NCBI GenBank assembly: GCA_050084515.1
Contig: CM114273.1
Coordinates: 14,136,001-14,200,000, forward strand
Length of the DNA stretch: 64,000 bases
From: Blasia pusilla
Taxonomy: Eukaryota > Marchantiophyta > Marchantiopsida > Blasiales
Direction: 5' to 3'
In this document: one piece after another, positions 10,201 to 22,543 of the stretch
Numbering within the stretch: the first letter of the stretch is position 1
How the letters are laid out: each line of letters opens with the position of its first letter
The notes under the pieces: model-generated
Seen by the model: only the letters and a program-made list of their open reading frames with translations
Told to the model about the DNA's origin: nothing
The model's database searches: none
Position numbers and translations under genes: made by a program

Positions 10201-13200
10201 TCTTCCTACACCGTCATCATCATCGTTCTTCTTTCTTTTTCTGTACCCAGCTCCCCGCGTCCCCCGGCCCAGATGAGAAGGAGCAAGCAGGCGAAACGAA
10301 ACGAATGAAGGAAGCAACGCTGGGTAAGGAAGGCAGTCGAGGAAGCGTGCGCGTGGGTGGCACGCTGGCGTCGTGGAGGCTGTCTGCGCTACGTCGTGCG
10401 GCTATCACCGCGGAGCCACGACGCCTGCTGAACGTGGGATTAATCTCATTGTATCGCGGGCACCATTCCAAAAACCTTTTCTACCTGCCCGTTTCTTCTT
10501 CCTGCCGCCGCCGAGAGGAACATGGCTGGAAAGTAGGGCTCGGGCAATTCTCCCATTTTAGCTGTTACAAGGATCGCACGACTACTGTTGGAATACACTG
10601 TTTTGTTGCTTTGTACGTGTACCGTGGAGTGGGTACAAGGAGGTGTGAATAGTGTTGGGAGCATATTTTATGATTGATTCTATTGATTGAGCGCATATTT
10701 TGGCCGTCCTTTGATAAGTGAACGGTAGACATCGTCTTCCCCCGCCTGTAAACAGTGTCCACATCAAGCGCGGCCGGTAAATCCCTGGGCGTTCCTTGGA
10801 GCGCCTCGGCGTGCCGCTGTGCTGTTCCCGGCAGTGATGAATGAAAGCCGGTTTTTCATTTACTTTAACCGGCGAGGCATCCAGCCAAAGATATCGCGAC
10901 GCCTGCTTTGGTGGCCTACCCACACGCCGCGCCGTGGATCGAGCGACCGAGCGGGCGGGCTCCCAGCTGGCCTTACCACCATGCCTGACTGGAACATCGG
11001 GTGCAAACCACCTGACTGGTCTGGACTAGCCAGACTACGACAGAAGACTAAAGTAGACTAGACCGCTGAAGAAATGATAAAGATGGCGCCGCGGAAATGA
11101 GTCGCGCCGAAGGCGAGGAAGATGATGGCGACCTCTTTCGTGCCGGACTGCGAGGCGAGCAAGGTTGCTTCAAGGGAATTATCCTCCTCTCCGGTTTGTT
11201 ACACCGTAATCCGCATTGCGTATGGAATGGCGGGGCGGCGATTTGGACAGGAGGAAAATTCCTGTTTTAAACGGGGTCCCACCCTTCGTGCACGATCTAT
11301 AGCATGAGTGCCATGAGACTGACATAGCCCTCATAGAGGAATCTGGAATCCGCGAGTTCCTTCATATCTGGAATACGACATTTCGTTTCCTTCGCTGAAT
11401 GGAAGACAATCTGCACACTCGTTAAAGAAGAAGCGGGCCCTGAGTTCAGGGTCCCATGGGGCACATCTAAATCGCCACTCGTAGACTTCGTACGTCTCTA
11501 GCAGCCCTCTGGAACGAACATCGTAGAGGTGTCTACGAGAGGCGAACTCCTGCGACATGACAACTCATTAAAGGTCTAATCGGTCAATGCCCTGGATTAA
11601 ACGGTGTTCTTCGTATGACTACTGCACATGACCCCTCCGAAATCCAGATAAATAAAAAATTTAATGAACCGGAAGATGATTTTTTCGTAGACCTTACGTC
11701 GGGACGGCGCTGGGGGGGCATTGGGAAGAAGATTTTAGGTTAACAGGCAGAGCTTCTGCCTATCTGTCCGCATCTTAGAGATAAGGCCTAGGTCTTGTCA
11801 TCACCGGGCCCGAGGGATAATCCGTGGAGAGCTGCCATGGCAATGCCGTGCATGGCACTTCGATCCGATTTTCAGTGCTTAAATCTATCAAATCAATTAA
11901 AAAGCAAGATGCCGTTGCCACTTGTACATCTACTGGCTGATAGTAGTACAGTACAGTACCGCGCAAACCCGCGCGCAGTTCCCGACTTGCACACACCGAC
12001 CACATCGTGCCAAAGCTCTGAGGCGCGAGGATGGGTTGTTTTACGGGTCCCCAAAATTCTTTCCTCTTCTGAAATATGATCAATGATCAAAGCATGCACA
12101 TGCGGTTCATGAGTCCGTTAAACCCCCCTTAAGACAAGCGGCCGAGATGCGACTCACGCCACGTGTTGAAAAATGCCGTGGATCTGTACTGCGTACTAGG
12201 CGTAGCTGGTGGCAAGGCGGGCGGTCCGGTCCGGTCCAGCATGGGGTGGCCTGGAAAAATGGGGCCCGAGTCAGGGGCCGGCGCTGAAGAAATGTAAAGG
12301 TTCTAGAGCAGCAGATGAGTCACTGACCCGATCTTTGAGAAAAAAGAAGCCTTCTTGACATGACAGTGGCCGACCAATGCAAACCCGATATTTCTTTGCT
12401 TGGCGTTGCGTCTCCTAAACGCATCCACATGCACGCTACGTTAGCAACAGATTCAGATGCTTTCGGATGAGAGACTACAGCGGGCTGCGGGCAACCGGGG
12501 AGCCTTCATCGGTCACGATCGGTGGGTACATGTTACTATATGTAGGTGGTTGGTGAACTTCGGCGACGCGTAAACAACGGGGAGAACCAGAAGGGAAACT
12601 AATGGGTACGTGACGGAATCTGGCAGATTGACAAAAGGTTGATAACGCGTGTGTCTTTGCCCGACAAGTTAGAGAGCGGTTTCCCACAGGATACCGATTA
12701 AAGAAGCTGGGTCAGAAAAATAGGGGACGGCTGCGGACTTCTCTGCGAAGACGGTGGGTGGTAGGGTCGAGACTCGAAAGAGTTTCTGTGGCGAAGACGT
12801 GCGAAATCAGAGGTAGTGGCCCCGCTGGTGCTTGCTCCACGGCCCACGGCGAGCGTTGTGACATCTTTGGCATGCATCAGCGCTAGAGACAACCGTTTCA
12901 GCGTTTCCAAATACAATCTTAGTAGTCAGCCTAATTAACGAGGCCCTAATGCAAACTTAGTAGTCAACGGAGCCCTTTTCAAAGCCGCTACCACTCGATT
13001 GACTTAGATCCATGTTGCGTCCCTGCGAGCAGCTGGCATTTCATGGCACGGGGTACATCCAGTTTCTAGTCCTGCTCTTAATTATTAACAGAAATACGCA
13101 ACAGCATAAAACAATACATAAGAACATTGGGTGGTCACGACTCATTCAGTTTAGGATCGATTGCGGAGCAACTTTGGAAAAGGGGTCAATAGAGTTGTAA

Positions 13201-16200
13201 CTTAGTATTAGGGGTTCCGTTAAGTAGTTGTCTGTGTCACTGTGATCCTGTGTGAAAGCTTTTCTGGGAGCGTCATAAAGACCCTATTGATGATTCGCAA
13301 GCTCCTCCATTTGCATCATAGACTCCCTACTCCCTAGACTCTCCGAGGAGCACAATGGTGCTGCATTCCCTGGAAGTTCGTGCGGGCAGCTGCATTGAAT
13401 ACACCATACGTGCGTGTCGGGCACGTACGAAATACTATGTCCACGTGAATGTACAAGACCAGTTCCGGTCAGGTTCCTTCCGCCCCATACATACATACAA
13501 ATATAGCTCTTTCTATATTGTGGGTGCACTTAATGGTGCTGTTCAACATATGTGACATGGTTGGGGACGTATTGTAAAGGTTTATGCCAACTGGCAAACG
13601 TGCACCTAGATGTCCTGACGCTATTGCACAGACAACAAAAATAATACGCACATTTGTAAAAAACAGCATGCCTGCCTGTTCACAGTGAGAAGAAGCACTA
13701 CGTCCCACAGTAGTGCTCCATAGACCGACAAACAGACGCAGCACAGCTCGGCACTATCGCAGTAAAATATGCCATGCATAAGCAGACGAAACGAATCGAA
13801 ACGAACTCGGTGGCTCGTTGGCTAAGTTTATTCTCCTCGACCTCAGCCCGGCGTCCCAAGCCGGGACCTGGAGGTATCCATTTGAAATAGAGACTTGCAC
13901 GATCTGCTGCCCGATCTCACAGCCCAAAAGGAAATCTGCCTCTTCTTCTCACCTATCATGCATTGCCCCACAGCGGGAGGCGGAGGGGAGTGGTGCGCGG
14001 TGGTGGGAGTGGAGGGCAAACCGAGGCGAGGCTGGCCAAGCTTCATTTACTCCATATCACAAATTTCATTGGATCAATATCTTCGCCGCAACTGGCGTAG
14101 TTGGAAGTACTCGACATGACGACGAGTTCTCTCCGCCTGCCGAGCATTTGTTAGAGCCTGCGGTGTTTCCGTCTCCCGACCCCGGGAAATCCTGCCTTGT
14201 CCCCCGTCCCTCGTCCTGTCACTTGAATCTCTCTTTGACTACTGTTGGTCTCCAGTGCTGGTCTCATCTCGTGGGGCGAACTCCGATACCACTGTAAACT
14301 ACGCAATATTTTAAGCCACTGCATCATATGGCATCGAAATCGGAAAGATTATCTCACAAGTGCTTCGTCTCTAGTTGAACAAGGTTCCCTCCCTGTTCCA
14401 GTGCGCCAGCGACTAACTCTTAATTCACTATTACCCTAACCTCATTCACACACGTACATCTATATCATGAGAAAGATACTTGAAGCATCTCCCTCATATC
14501 TAGAGGACCCGCATCTTCACCAACAGGGCTAGGCCAGTTCACGCTTTGCCCTACGCGATCCCTGTGTGCTGTGTAAACCATGAAGAGGGAACCGCGCTCC
14601 GGACTTTCAGTAACGCGACTCGTAGCGTGATTCAAGAAAAAGCCGTCGATTTTCTATCCATCGGTGCATACTCCACATTCCGTTTAGATCATTGATCCTG
14701 TGAACGCGCACGGGATCTCGGTTCTTTCCGCAACTTCTCACTTGATGGTACAAAAAATCGCTTCTTGTGGCACAAGTAGAACTGTGGCTACAGTTTGTTT
14801 ACTCAGGTGATTTTGCTAACGGTTCCAAAGTTACATAAGGAAGAATTACTGTACCCCAGAACAATGCAGACTCAACCTTTTCCTTGATGCTTCTTCCGTT
14901 ACCCTGGTCAGCTGGCGTCGTACTCAATCAGGACTCGGGACCCAACATGGAAGGCATAAATTTTCGCTGCCAGCGGGCAGAAACCCAGGAGAAAAGTTCA
15001 AAATCCATCTTCCGTGAAAGTGATCTCACTACTCACGATCACTCTCCTCACACTTTCTCATTCCAGCAATGACGAGCACCTAAGAACCATTCTCAATGTA
15101 GGCAGGAGTTTTCTGGCATGTGTCCTCACCCCAGATCGGCTCTTAGCTCAGGGCCGTTTGCGGCTTCTCCAGCTTAGTTTGACCTGCGTTACTTTAAAAT
15201 CAGAAAAGGATTGCCTACATGAGTCCCCTCTTCCAGACGTCGGCCAGGCTCGGCCTACAACAGCCAACTCCTGAAATATCGGACCAGCCTCCATCGGCTG
15301 GTTTTCTCGCCTCTTAAAACGCATGGTAAATCGTCCACATGGTAACCACACACCTCCACGTTACGCTTTGATTTCTATTCGTCCTATACCACTCCAATGA
15401 AGTTACAAGCAATGTCATCCCGACGTCACTTCCGGTAGGCTCTCTCCAGCCATGGTATGGTGGCTATGAGCTATACAAGCCCCCGTCGGGATAGTGTCTG
15501 GTCTGAAGAGTCGTGATCAGTATGTTTAGACCCTTCAAAGGGGGCGAACGACCAAAACGACGAGTCCAAGGAAACTTCCACGGGAACTCCTAATTCGCCA
15601 AGACGATAACCGAGATGTTCGCAGGTGAATCGTCGTCGACCCATCAGAATTTGCCCAGGGACTGGCACCATTACCGGCGCCGACCGGCTGTAGCAAGTGT
15701 TTGGATGAGGGGGTAAGTTTGACGAGGTAACCCTACCCACGTCCGAAGAAGGGGTAAATGCAGCTGTCTGTCTGTGTTTCGAAACCTCGGGCGTTCGGTA
15801 TTCCTTAAATGAGCTTTGTTTAAGGGGTGGAGTCAGCCGTTTATGGGGCAACGCTTTTTCCTTTCATTCCAAACGTGTCACTGGCGTTATTTGAATTGGA
15901 CGTTTGTCCTTCGCTCGTAAAGATGGATTTTGGGCCTAGGATTTTCCATTGCGTAGGAAGACGGGATGATATCGCTCGCTCCTAATGTGATTTGCAATTT
16001 TCCCTCTTGAATGGCGTGTTGATGGACCTTGTGACCATCACTTCCGAAACAACAACGAAATCAGTTGCTCCCAGCGTTGGGAAACTTGTCATCGTCATGA
16101 AAGAAGCACCTCATTAGGAAAAGACCTATGCATCTCGTCATAAAGCGCAACGAACGACCTCTCCTCCTAAATTAATGTGGACTCTTCACCTCAAGTACAT

Positions 16201-17990
16201 GTTTGCATCTTGATAAGAGGAGTCGTTCATCGAGTATTCCACTTACTTTGCGTGTCGAACTGAAGACTTGAAACAAACACACCTTGGATCGGAGATTGGA
16301 TCATCTCCGATCATCTTGATGATCGGAGATCGCAACTGACCCACTCCTTAATGATTTCACGATGACAACTAACCCAATCCATGACAATTAGAGTGAACGA
16401 TCACATGATGGTGTTGCTTCCGCGAAAGCCATGCACATACCCAATCTCGAGTTGTACAGGGACGAAAAGATAAGGGTATCTCATTCATGTTTAAGGGGTC
16501 AAATACGTTGAAATCGGAAATACGTGGCGCGTGAGAAGTACCGGTCACCACCTTTTAGAAAGTTGAGAAATCACCGGCCCATTCCACGGTTTCGTCACCG
16601 GCCAAGAATGTGTCGCGGCCTCCGTAGGCTCGGGATCAGTCGGACCATGGGTACCGCAGGTCTACACAGGCTTTTTCAGCCTCGGGACCCGCCATCAATG
16701 CATGAGGCCGGTCCTTACAAAGATCGTATGTATCCGTGACTCCCGTTTGGTGGGGGTGGTATCTGCTTCCACCAAACATGAATCACATATGCATAGGGTT
16801 ACAGGGTATGGTAGTTCTAAGAGCCTCGGTGATTCAGGACAAATGCCATGCACGCCGTGGCGCATGCAGGTGTACCGGGAAAGGGAGGTCGAGACCCTGG
16901 GAAGGATTCCTCGTGGCGCCTCGTGTTGGATATGTGAGTAATCTCTTCCTCTCTTTGGGCTGATGGCGCGTCAGGCTGAGTTTCCCGACCCCAATCATGA
17001 GGCTGCAATCCAACACGCTTCTCCAACTACCAATTGCGAGTTAGCACAGCAAAAATCATCGGACTCCATCCAGCTCCAGTGCTCCTGCTCGACTCACGTC
17101 CTGGTGTCGTACATCTCCCGACTGTTTTAGGGATGGACAATTACTTCATGCTTGGGTAAGCAACACCATCATTTGTTGACCTGCTCCAGTCTCTCTTTAT
17201 ATCAAGTTGGCTCACACCAAGCTCTATGATGCAGATTGGGCAGAGCATTTCCAACGACCACGACGTACCTTGTTTGCCTCATCGCATGTACATAATCAAA
17301 GCGGACCTATCGACTTCCAGGCTAGCGGCGAAGACATCATGGACTCAACGACTTTTCGTTATGTGTGGACCACATACTTGCAATCACACTATTTCCTTCG
17401 CTTATCTTATTGTCAGCCAGCCGTCCTGGCATGAGATGCATTCGACCATCGCAAATAGTAATCTCACTCGGAATTGTTCACGCAAAGTCCATATTCAACT
17501 TGTGGATATATTGTTGACTGCGTTTTGACCACACGTATCCTTGAGTATGATCATTATAAACGTCATTCCCGACACCTTGGACGACATTCCACGAGTTTCA
17601 TTTTGGTCAACAATTTCATCACAGGATTGGGCAAGACTGGATGGACTCCAGTTCCCTTCTCACAACCTTTGGCAACCCATTCAAAGTCCTCAACTGGCGC
17701 CGAATCTTGGTTCCTCTCTTCCCTCTTCCGAAGGTTCTACCTCGGGGCTAGTAAGTCTAGGAAGACATTTTCCTGAGCCGGCGGGCAGCGCGCAACTTTA
17801 GGGTTCCGAAGCGTTCTACTCTCACGCAAAGCTGATTCCAGCACTGGATAAGATCTCAACACTCGACAATTACTCGTCACTTTTCACCCTGGTCGCTTCC
17901 GTGTTCCTTACGAGGGGATCGTCCACATACGGAGTCCTCTTCGTATTCTCGGTTCGGTGCAGTTTTAGGATTCCGGTTTAGTAAGAACTT
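10201..17990. other. Long stretch without a recognisable gene
   Basis: This stretch holds many short open frames on both strands, none with motifs, splice-supported structure or family similarity that I can defend. Composition is moderately GC-rich with CpGs kept (for example 10.3-11.1 kb and 12.1-12.9 kb), unlike the AT-rich transposon-laden DNA on either side. A minus-strand frame at 15851-15471 (126 codons) and a plus-strand frame at 17541-17801 look mildly protein-like but were not identified. It may include promoter DNA of the RAWUL gene and a lost or non-coding transcript. Confidence 0.4.
16287..16330. repeat. Compact palindrome cluster (13-bp stem, 2-nt loop)
   Basis: ATCTCCGATCATC at 16303-16315 pairs perfectly with 16318-16330 across a two-base TT loop. 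A third copy of the half-site, GATCGGAGAT, lies at 16287-16296. The same ten-base word therefore occurs three times in alternating orientation within 44 bases. Confidence 0.75.
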
Positions 17991-18141
17991 AAATGAAACC
18001 TCATATAATGATATATCCACTTTAATATAAAATAAACCTTAGAAGAGGACAAAGAAAGGTAATAAAAACTCAAAAGAGCAGTCAAAAAATGCATACAAGA
18101 ATGTAAAAAGAAAATAGCAACACGCCAATGCAAACATCGGC

Positions 18142-19542
18142 TCAACGAGCTACACGATTGATAGCATGAAACAAGTCTGACAAGAACACGAGTGGTTGGT
18201 CACACGCGAATGGACGATGAGGCGAGCAATCGCCCATCACCTCTGCGCGACGTATCAATGCCAAGGCTTGTGCACGTTGTAAGGCCACTGAGATGCATTG
18301 CCGAAAATAAGTAGTAACTACCGAGAGAGAAGGACTACGGGAAGGGGCAAGGTGATGATTCTCGAGGGAGTGGTGAGCACATGTTTTCAGGAAAGTATCA
18401 AAAGACACATGTAAATGACCGAATACTTCCACTGCAAAAGGCATAAATCCATAAGTTGCATGTCTCACAGCATAACTTAACTCCTTGATTCTTGCTCTAG
18501 CTTCGGCCGCCAAACCTTTGGTATCTCCGGCTCGACACACCAAGTCAGAATGTGTTGGATCAACAACCACCACATCACCTAGGGTCCGGAATCCACCTCG
18601 AGACATAACAAGATCCACTCTCCAACGAGAGGTTGCTTGTGTGGTTGAAGGTAGGATGTGGAGTTGCTCTTTCCCAACAGTGTATCCTGCAGTACGAGCC
18701 ACCGATGCTACCGCCTCTCTAATGACATCATGTGTGGCCGTTCGTTCTCCACCATGTGCACATCGGAGAATATGGATACCCTTGGCATCAATGGGATCCC
18801 TGCGTACACAATTCGACACACCTAAGAGAGAAGGATGGGGAAGTCCAAGACGTAACCGCAAAGCTATCGAGAATATACTTCGAGGAAGACGAAATGGAAG
18901 AATAAGAGGATTTGCAGTAAGCCACGCCCCCGCTCCGATACCCGCACATGAACGTAGTCGAGCTCGATTAGTGTCATAGGATGCCTCGGAGAGAATGCTC
19001 GAAAAGTTGATTTGATGCAGATTCTCGGAGATATGCTCTTGAAGTCGATCAAGCCCTTCTGTAATCAGTTGATTGAAAGGGGTTAGAATTGCTTGTGTAG
19101 CAAGACGAAGAAGAGCTCGTGCAGATCTCAGTTGTTGTTGAAATAACAAGTCTCCCTCCTCTACATGGGCGATATGATCCATCAAGATAGGTGTATCTCC
19201 TTGAAGAAACCTTGAATCCATAATCGGTGCTACCAATGCCCAACTCCCCAAAAAGGTTGCGGGAGCATATGCGACTGTGGAGGACAGTTCCACCCCTCCA
19301 AAAGAAATAGGCAAGAGAGCTTTTCGTGAAGCAAAGACACCATCCTCTTCCTCAAAGATATTCCGGCCAAGAAGTTGACCAAGAGTTGCCAAGATAGAAG
19401 CATCAAAAGAGGCCAACCAATGTAGAACCTTGAAGTGGGAGGACAAGTGCGAAGAAGGAAGGAAGGACGTCGTAGAAAACATTGGGAGAGAATCCCATAA
19501 GCCACTTGGGGATCCCCTAGATGAGGTAACAAATGAAGCCAT
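18142..19542 (-). pseudogene. Copy 1: C-terminal region with restriction-like endonuclease motif
   Basis: An open frame of 466 codons follows the RT after a frameshift. It contains GSWALVAPI, GAGAWLT, RLRLGLPHPSLL, and an H-x3-C element (GIHILRCAHGGERTATHD) that is left of a CCHC knuckle. RVDLVMSRGGFRTLGDVVVV follows, where Asp-x12-Asp matches the PD-x12-14-D core of the restriction-like endonuclease of R2-type elements. A later K (ARIKELSY) and the MPFAVEVFG block are also typical. The enzyme would nick target DNA to prime reverse transcription. The first Cys pair of the knuckle is damaged (NCVRRD). The endonuclease assignment is motif-based inference; the retroelement assignment is firm. 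Confidence 0.75.
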
Positions 19543-21131
19543 TCCACGTCTTTCAAAAGGGCCTCATCCAAGAACTTTGAGACATAGTTGATGAAGCCAA
19601 TTGGGACCCCAAGAACTCTAACCCCTTCAATGTAGATGGGAAAATCAAGAGTAGGTGGGGTGAATGTTGAGGGAAGGCATGAAGGAGACCATACTCCACA
19701 TTTATTAGGTTGGACTTTAAGGTTTAAAGAGAGTTGCTCCACGAAATGGGTATAAGCAGGAACCACTTCAAAAGGAGGACCTATAATGTGAGTGTCATCA
19801 GCAATAGAAGAGAAAAGACAAGATGGAAATGCTTGCGCTCAAGCTCGAAGGGCACAAAAATGGGCAATGGCAAAGAGAGGGCCCCCCATGGGATCACCTT
19901 GTCGTGTGCCACAAGCCGATTATAGAATACTATATTCCCGAGAAGTAGCATGATGGGAATAGATAATGGGCGTATCATAGGCATAGAAGGAGCGAACAAA
20001 TGAAATGAGGCTCGCAAGTTGTCCTCCTGCACAACGTAACTCCTCAAAGATGGCCGCACGAGAAACTGAATTGAATGCGTTAGCTATATTGACTTGAATT
20101 GCTACCCAATCTGGATGAATATCAAGAGTGGATCAAATCCCATGCACCACAGCCTCACAACCTCTAGGAGTTGCCACTCCAAATTGATGAGGAAATAAGT
20201 GGGCACTAAAGTGAGGACGAAATTGCAAGCATAGGGATCGACTAACCAAGCCGTATAAAACCTCTCCAATGGCCAAAGAGCGCACACCTGAAGGAGGCTT
20301 ATCCATAGCCAACAAACGACAAGCCCCTAAGAGCCTAGAGATAGAGAATGGGAGACGACCTGCCGCCATATGTGCACACACCTTATATAGAGAGACAAAG
20401 CCACTTGCTGAATCTATTGGGATAAAGCAATCGAGGAGATGCTCAAAAACCATCCCTGATAGCCCGCTTGCTGATAAGAAAGGAGTATATAGAAAAGCCC
20501 TTGTGAAAACCTCCAAGTCAAGGTCCGCTGTATAGTCTTCCACAAAAGATGGAGCATCGCCACTTGAAGGAGGATGAAGAGCTTCTAAGAGAGCCACAAT
20601 TTTTGCACCTGGAACCGCCGGAGAAAGAGGACCCAATGCTCGAGCTGCACGTGAAAACTCACCAACCTGCCCCAAAAGTAGACTTTGTCGAAGGCGTTGT
20701 TGTATTGAAGGCCTCCCATGATTGGCATGTTGAGTGGGATGAGTTGCAGCTAAGGCCTCTGCTCGAAGTACATGCTCATTCTGAAGATTTTTCCAATCCC
20801 CAGACATAAAGCGTTGAATAACTGTGGAGGTTTCACGATGACCCATTGCACCACCCGTTGGAGGGAGGACTAAAACCCATTTTGGGAAGAGTAATAGGAG
20901 ATACCAAGAATTTATATCTGTGGGGTCACGGACTAACCTTTCTAATGGGAAAAGAAAAGCTTGTTGGGTGATGGGGCGAAGAGCAATAGGAATGCGAGTG
21001 TAGAGTCTAGGACGAGGAAGACCTCGATGGAAAGAGCGAAGGAGATCAATTTGGATTAACCAGGTCCAAGTAGTTGTTGTGGGGAGTGCAGTAAGAGGTG
21101 GTATCGCGTTAGGGATTGAAGGCCCATGCAT
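19436..21131 (-). pseudogene. Copy 1: reverse transcriptase domain, disrupted
   Basis: Recognisable RT blocks in order on the minus strand are: GEFSRAARALGPLSPAVP; the finger block LLAMDKPPSGVRSLAIGEVL then YGLVSR; motif A IQVNIANAFNSVSR near 20090; motif B GTRQGDPMGGPLF near 19890; motif C SIADDTHIIGP near 19790; and a thumb-side block RVLGVPIGF near 19620. The catalytic Asp of motif A is Asn here (AAT), while the ADD pair of motif C is intact. In-frame stops lie at 20135-20133, 19922-19920 and 19841-19839. The reading frame is otherwise open, so the copy is fairly young. Confidence 0.85.
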
Positions 21132-21137
21132 GGATCG

Positions 21138-21200
21138 ACAATATCGCTGATGTCTTTTGATCCCATTAGGAGCAAACTCCTTACCACAAGGTATGCAACA
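21138..21200 (-). pseudogene. Copy 1: N-terminal C2HC zinc finger
   Basis: The minus strand reads CIPCGKEFAPNGIKRHQRYC, a C-x2-C-x11-H-x3-C finger preceded by about 100 residues rich in Pro and Ser. N-terminal zinc fingers of this kind are typical of site-selective non-LTR elements of the R2/NeSL/HERO type, where they help bind the DNA target. The finger is in the same frame as the RT, so it belongs to the same polypeptide. Confidence 0.75.
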
Positions 21201-21990
21201 AACCTTTGGTACAAATGGAGAAGTAGAAGGGTTACAAGGAGAGGAGGTAGGAGGTGCAAGAGGTGGTGATGGCCGACGATAAGGGGGTAAGTAGGTTGGG
21301 GAAGGAGGAGGAGGAAGAGGGGAGATTCAGGTATAATAGATAGGAGTTGGAAGCAAGGGCATAGGTGAGATATGTGGGGATGGAAAAGTAGAAGGATTCG
21401 GTACTAATGGATCAAGATTAGGCTCAATAGGACAAGGCGAAGAAGGGAGAAGAGGATAATCTGGAAGAAATATAGCGAGTGTAATGGGTGTATTAGCATC
21501 TGGAGGAAAATGGCGAGATCTACGATGAGGAGGTGAACCACGGGGAGAGGTTACGGCTGTAGGAGGGCGTGTAGAACTAGATAAGCGAGTAGATAGAGAA
21601 TCCAACTCCATCTTTGATGACATAAAAGTAAAGGTAGGCAAGTCATCGAAGACACGAAAAGACATATGAAACGTGGTTTGGAGAAAGCATGAGGATAACG
21701 AGCAAAGAAAAAGTAGTGGAATCTGTCCAAAAGAAATTTAGATGGAGAGATGAAGATTAGGCAATACCAAATTTATGATTGAAAGTTACTATACAAAAAA
21801 TATAAAAAGAAATTGAAATGGAAAAGTGATCTATATGGTATCGGAAGACGTGGCTCAAGAATCTGAATTTCTAATGTCCTTAAGGAGATGGCAAACGTAT
21901 GTAGGGGCGAAACAGTAAGGTAAGAAGTTAGAAGAGCAAGGAAGACTTTTGGGAGGAATTGACCTAAAAAAAACCCGTACACAAAAGGAA

Positions 21991-22543
21991 GAAAAACTAG
22001 AAAACCTACTTGATATCAAAAGAACGAGCTCGTCAAGACAATCGAAACAAGCCCAAACACGTCCAAAACCGACATTTTAGAAGAAAGTTATGAAAGAAAT
22101 TGGAAACACCAAAAAAGAGGATGTGAGGAGTAAGTGAGCCACCCACCAATGACAGCTATGAGGGAATGAGTTCGTAATGTTAGGCTCAGCCCATATCAAA
22201 AGATTCAAAAAAGCAAGAGGAATCCCTTAAACCGATGGTAACCCGGTATCACTCTATAAGGAGAGCGCTATGTTTGAAATTGCGTATAGGAATCTATGAG
22301 CACATTAAGGAGAGAAGGAGGTCCAAACATCCCAAGAACTTTGGAAAACTCAATCTTAAGTCAAAAAAAGAAGAACCCAAAGTTCAAGCTTGAGAAGATG
22401 AACAAATTGGGCCTTAGATTGAAAAGCTTGGATCACCATGGAAATAGTTACAAGCAAAATTCTATACGTCCCTCCATCTCCTCCGCCATACTCCTCCTCC
22501 TCAAATGTTCATGTTTCTTTTTTTTATTCCCAAAAAAAAGAAA
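21991..22543. other. No recognisable gene
   Basis: This is AT-rich sequence upstream of retrotransposon copy 1, possibly including its 5' leader. No motif or family was recognised. Confidence 0.35.

Larger units (their letters stand above)
17990..21990 (-). mobile_element. Non-LTR retrotransposon copy 1 (zinc finger, RT, R2-like endonuclease)
   Basis: One coding frame runs from 21665 to about 19435, broken by in-frame stops at 21329-21327 (TGA), 20135-20133 (TGA), 19922-19920 (TAA) and 19841-19839 (TGA). It then continues after one frameshift to the stop near 18142. Domain order is: a proline-rich leader, a C2HC zinc finger, an RT, a thumb-like region, and a C-terminal endonuclease-like block. 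Expression would be cytoplasmic with reverse transcription at a nuclear target, as in other target-primed elements. The outer limits are approximate. The 3' flank on the element strand (18140-18000) is AT-rich without a clean poly(A), and the 5' leader upstream of 21665 has no motif. Two further copies of the family lie in this window. Confidence 0.85.

Noticed and set aside
13818-14297. 159-codon plus-strand frame as a gene
   Set aside because: No domain or family pattern; overlapping frames on the other strand are equally open.
15471-15851. 126-codon minus-strand frame as a gene
   Set aside because: No recognised motif, no supporting splice structure and no coding-like context.
18485-18979. 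164-codon plus-strand frame
   Set aside because: Antisense shadow of the retrotransposon C-terminal region.
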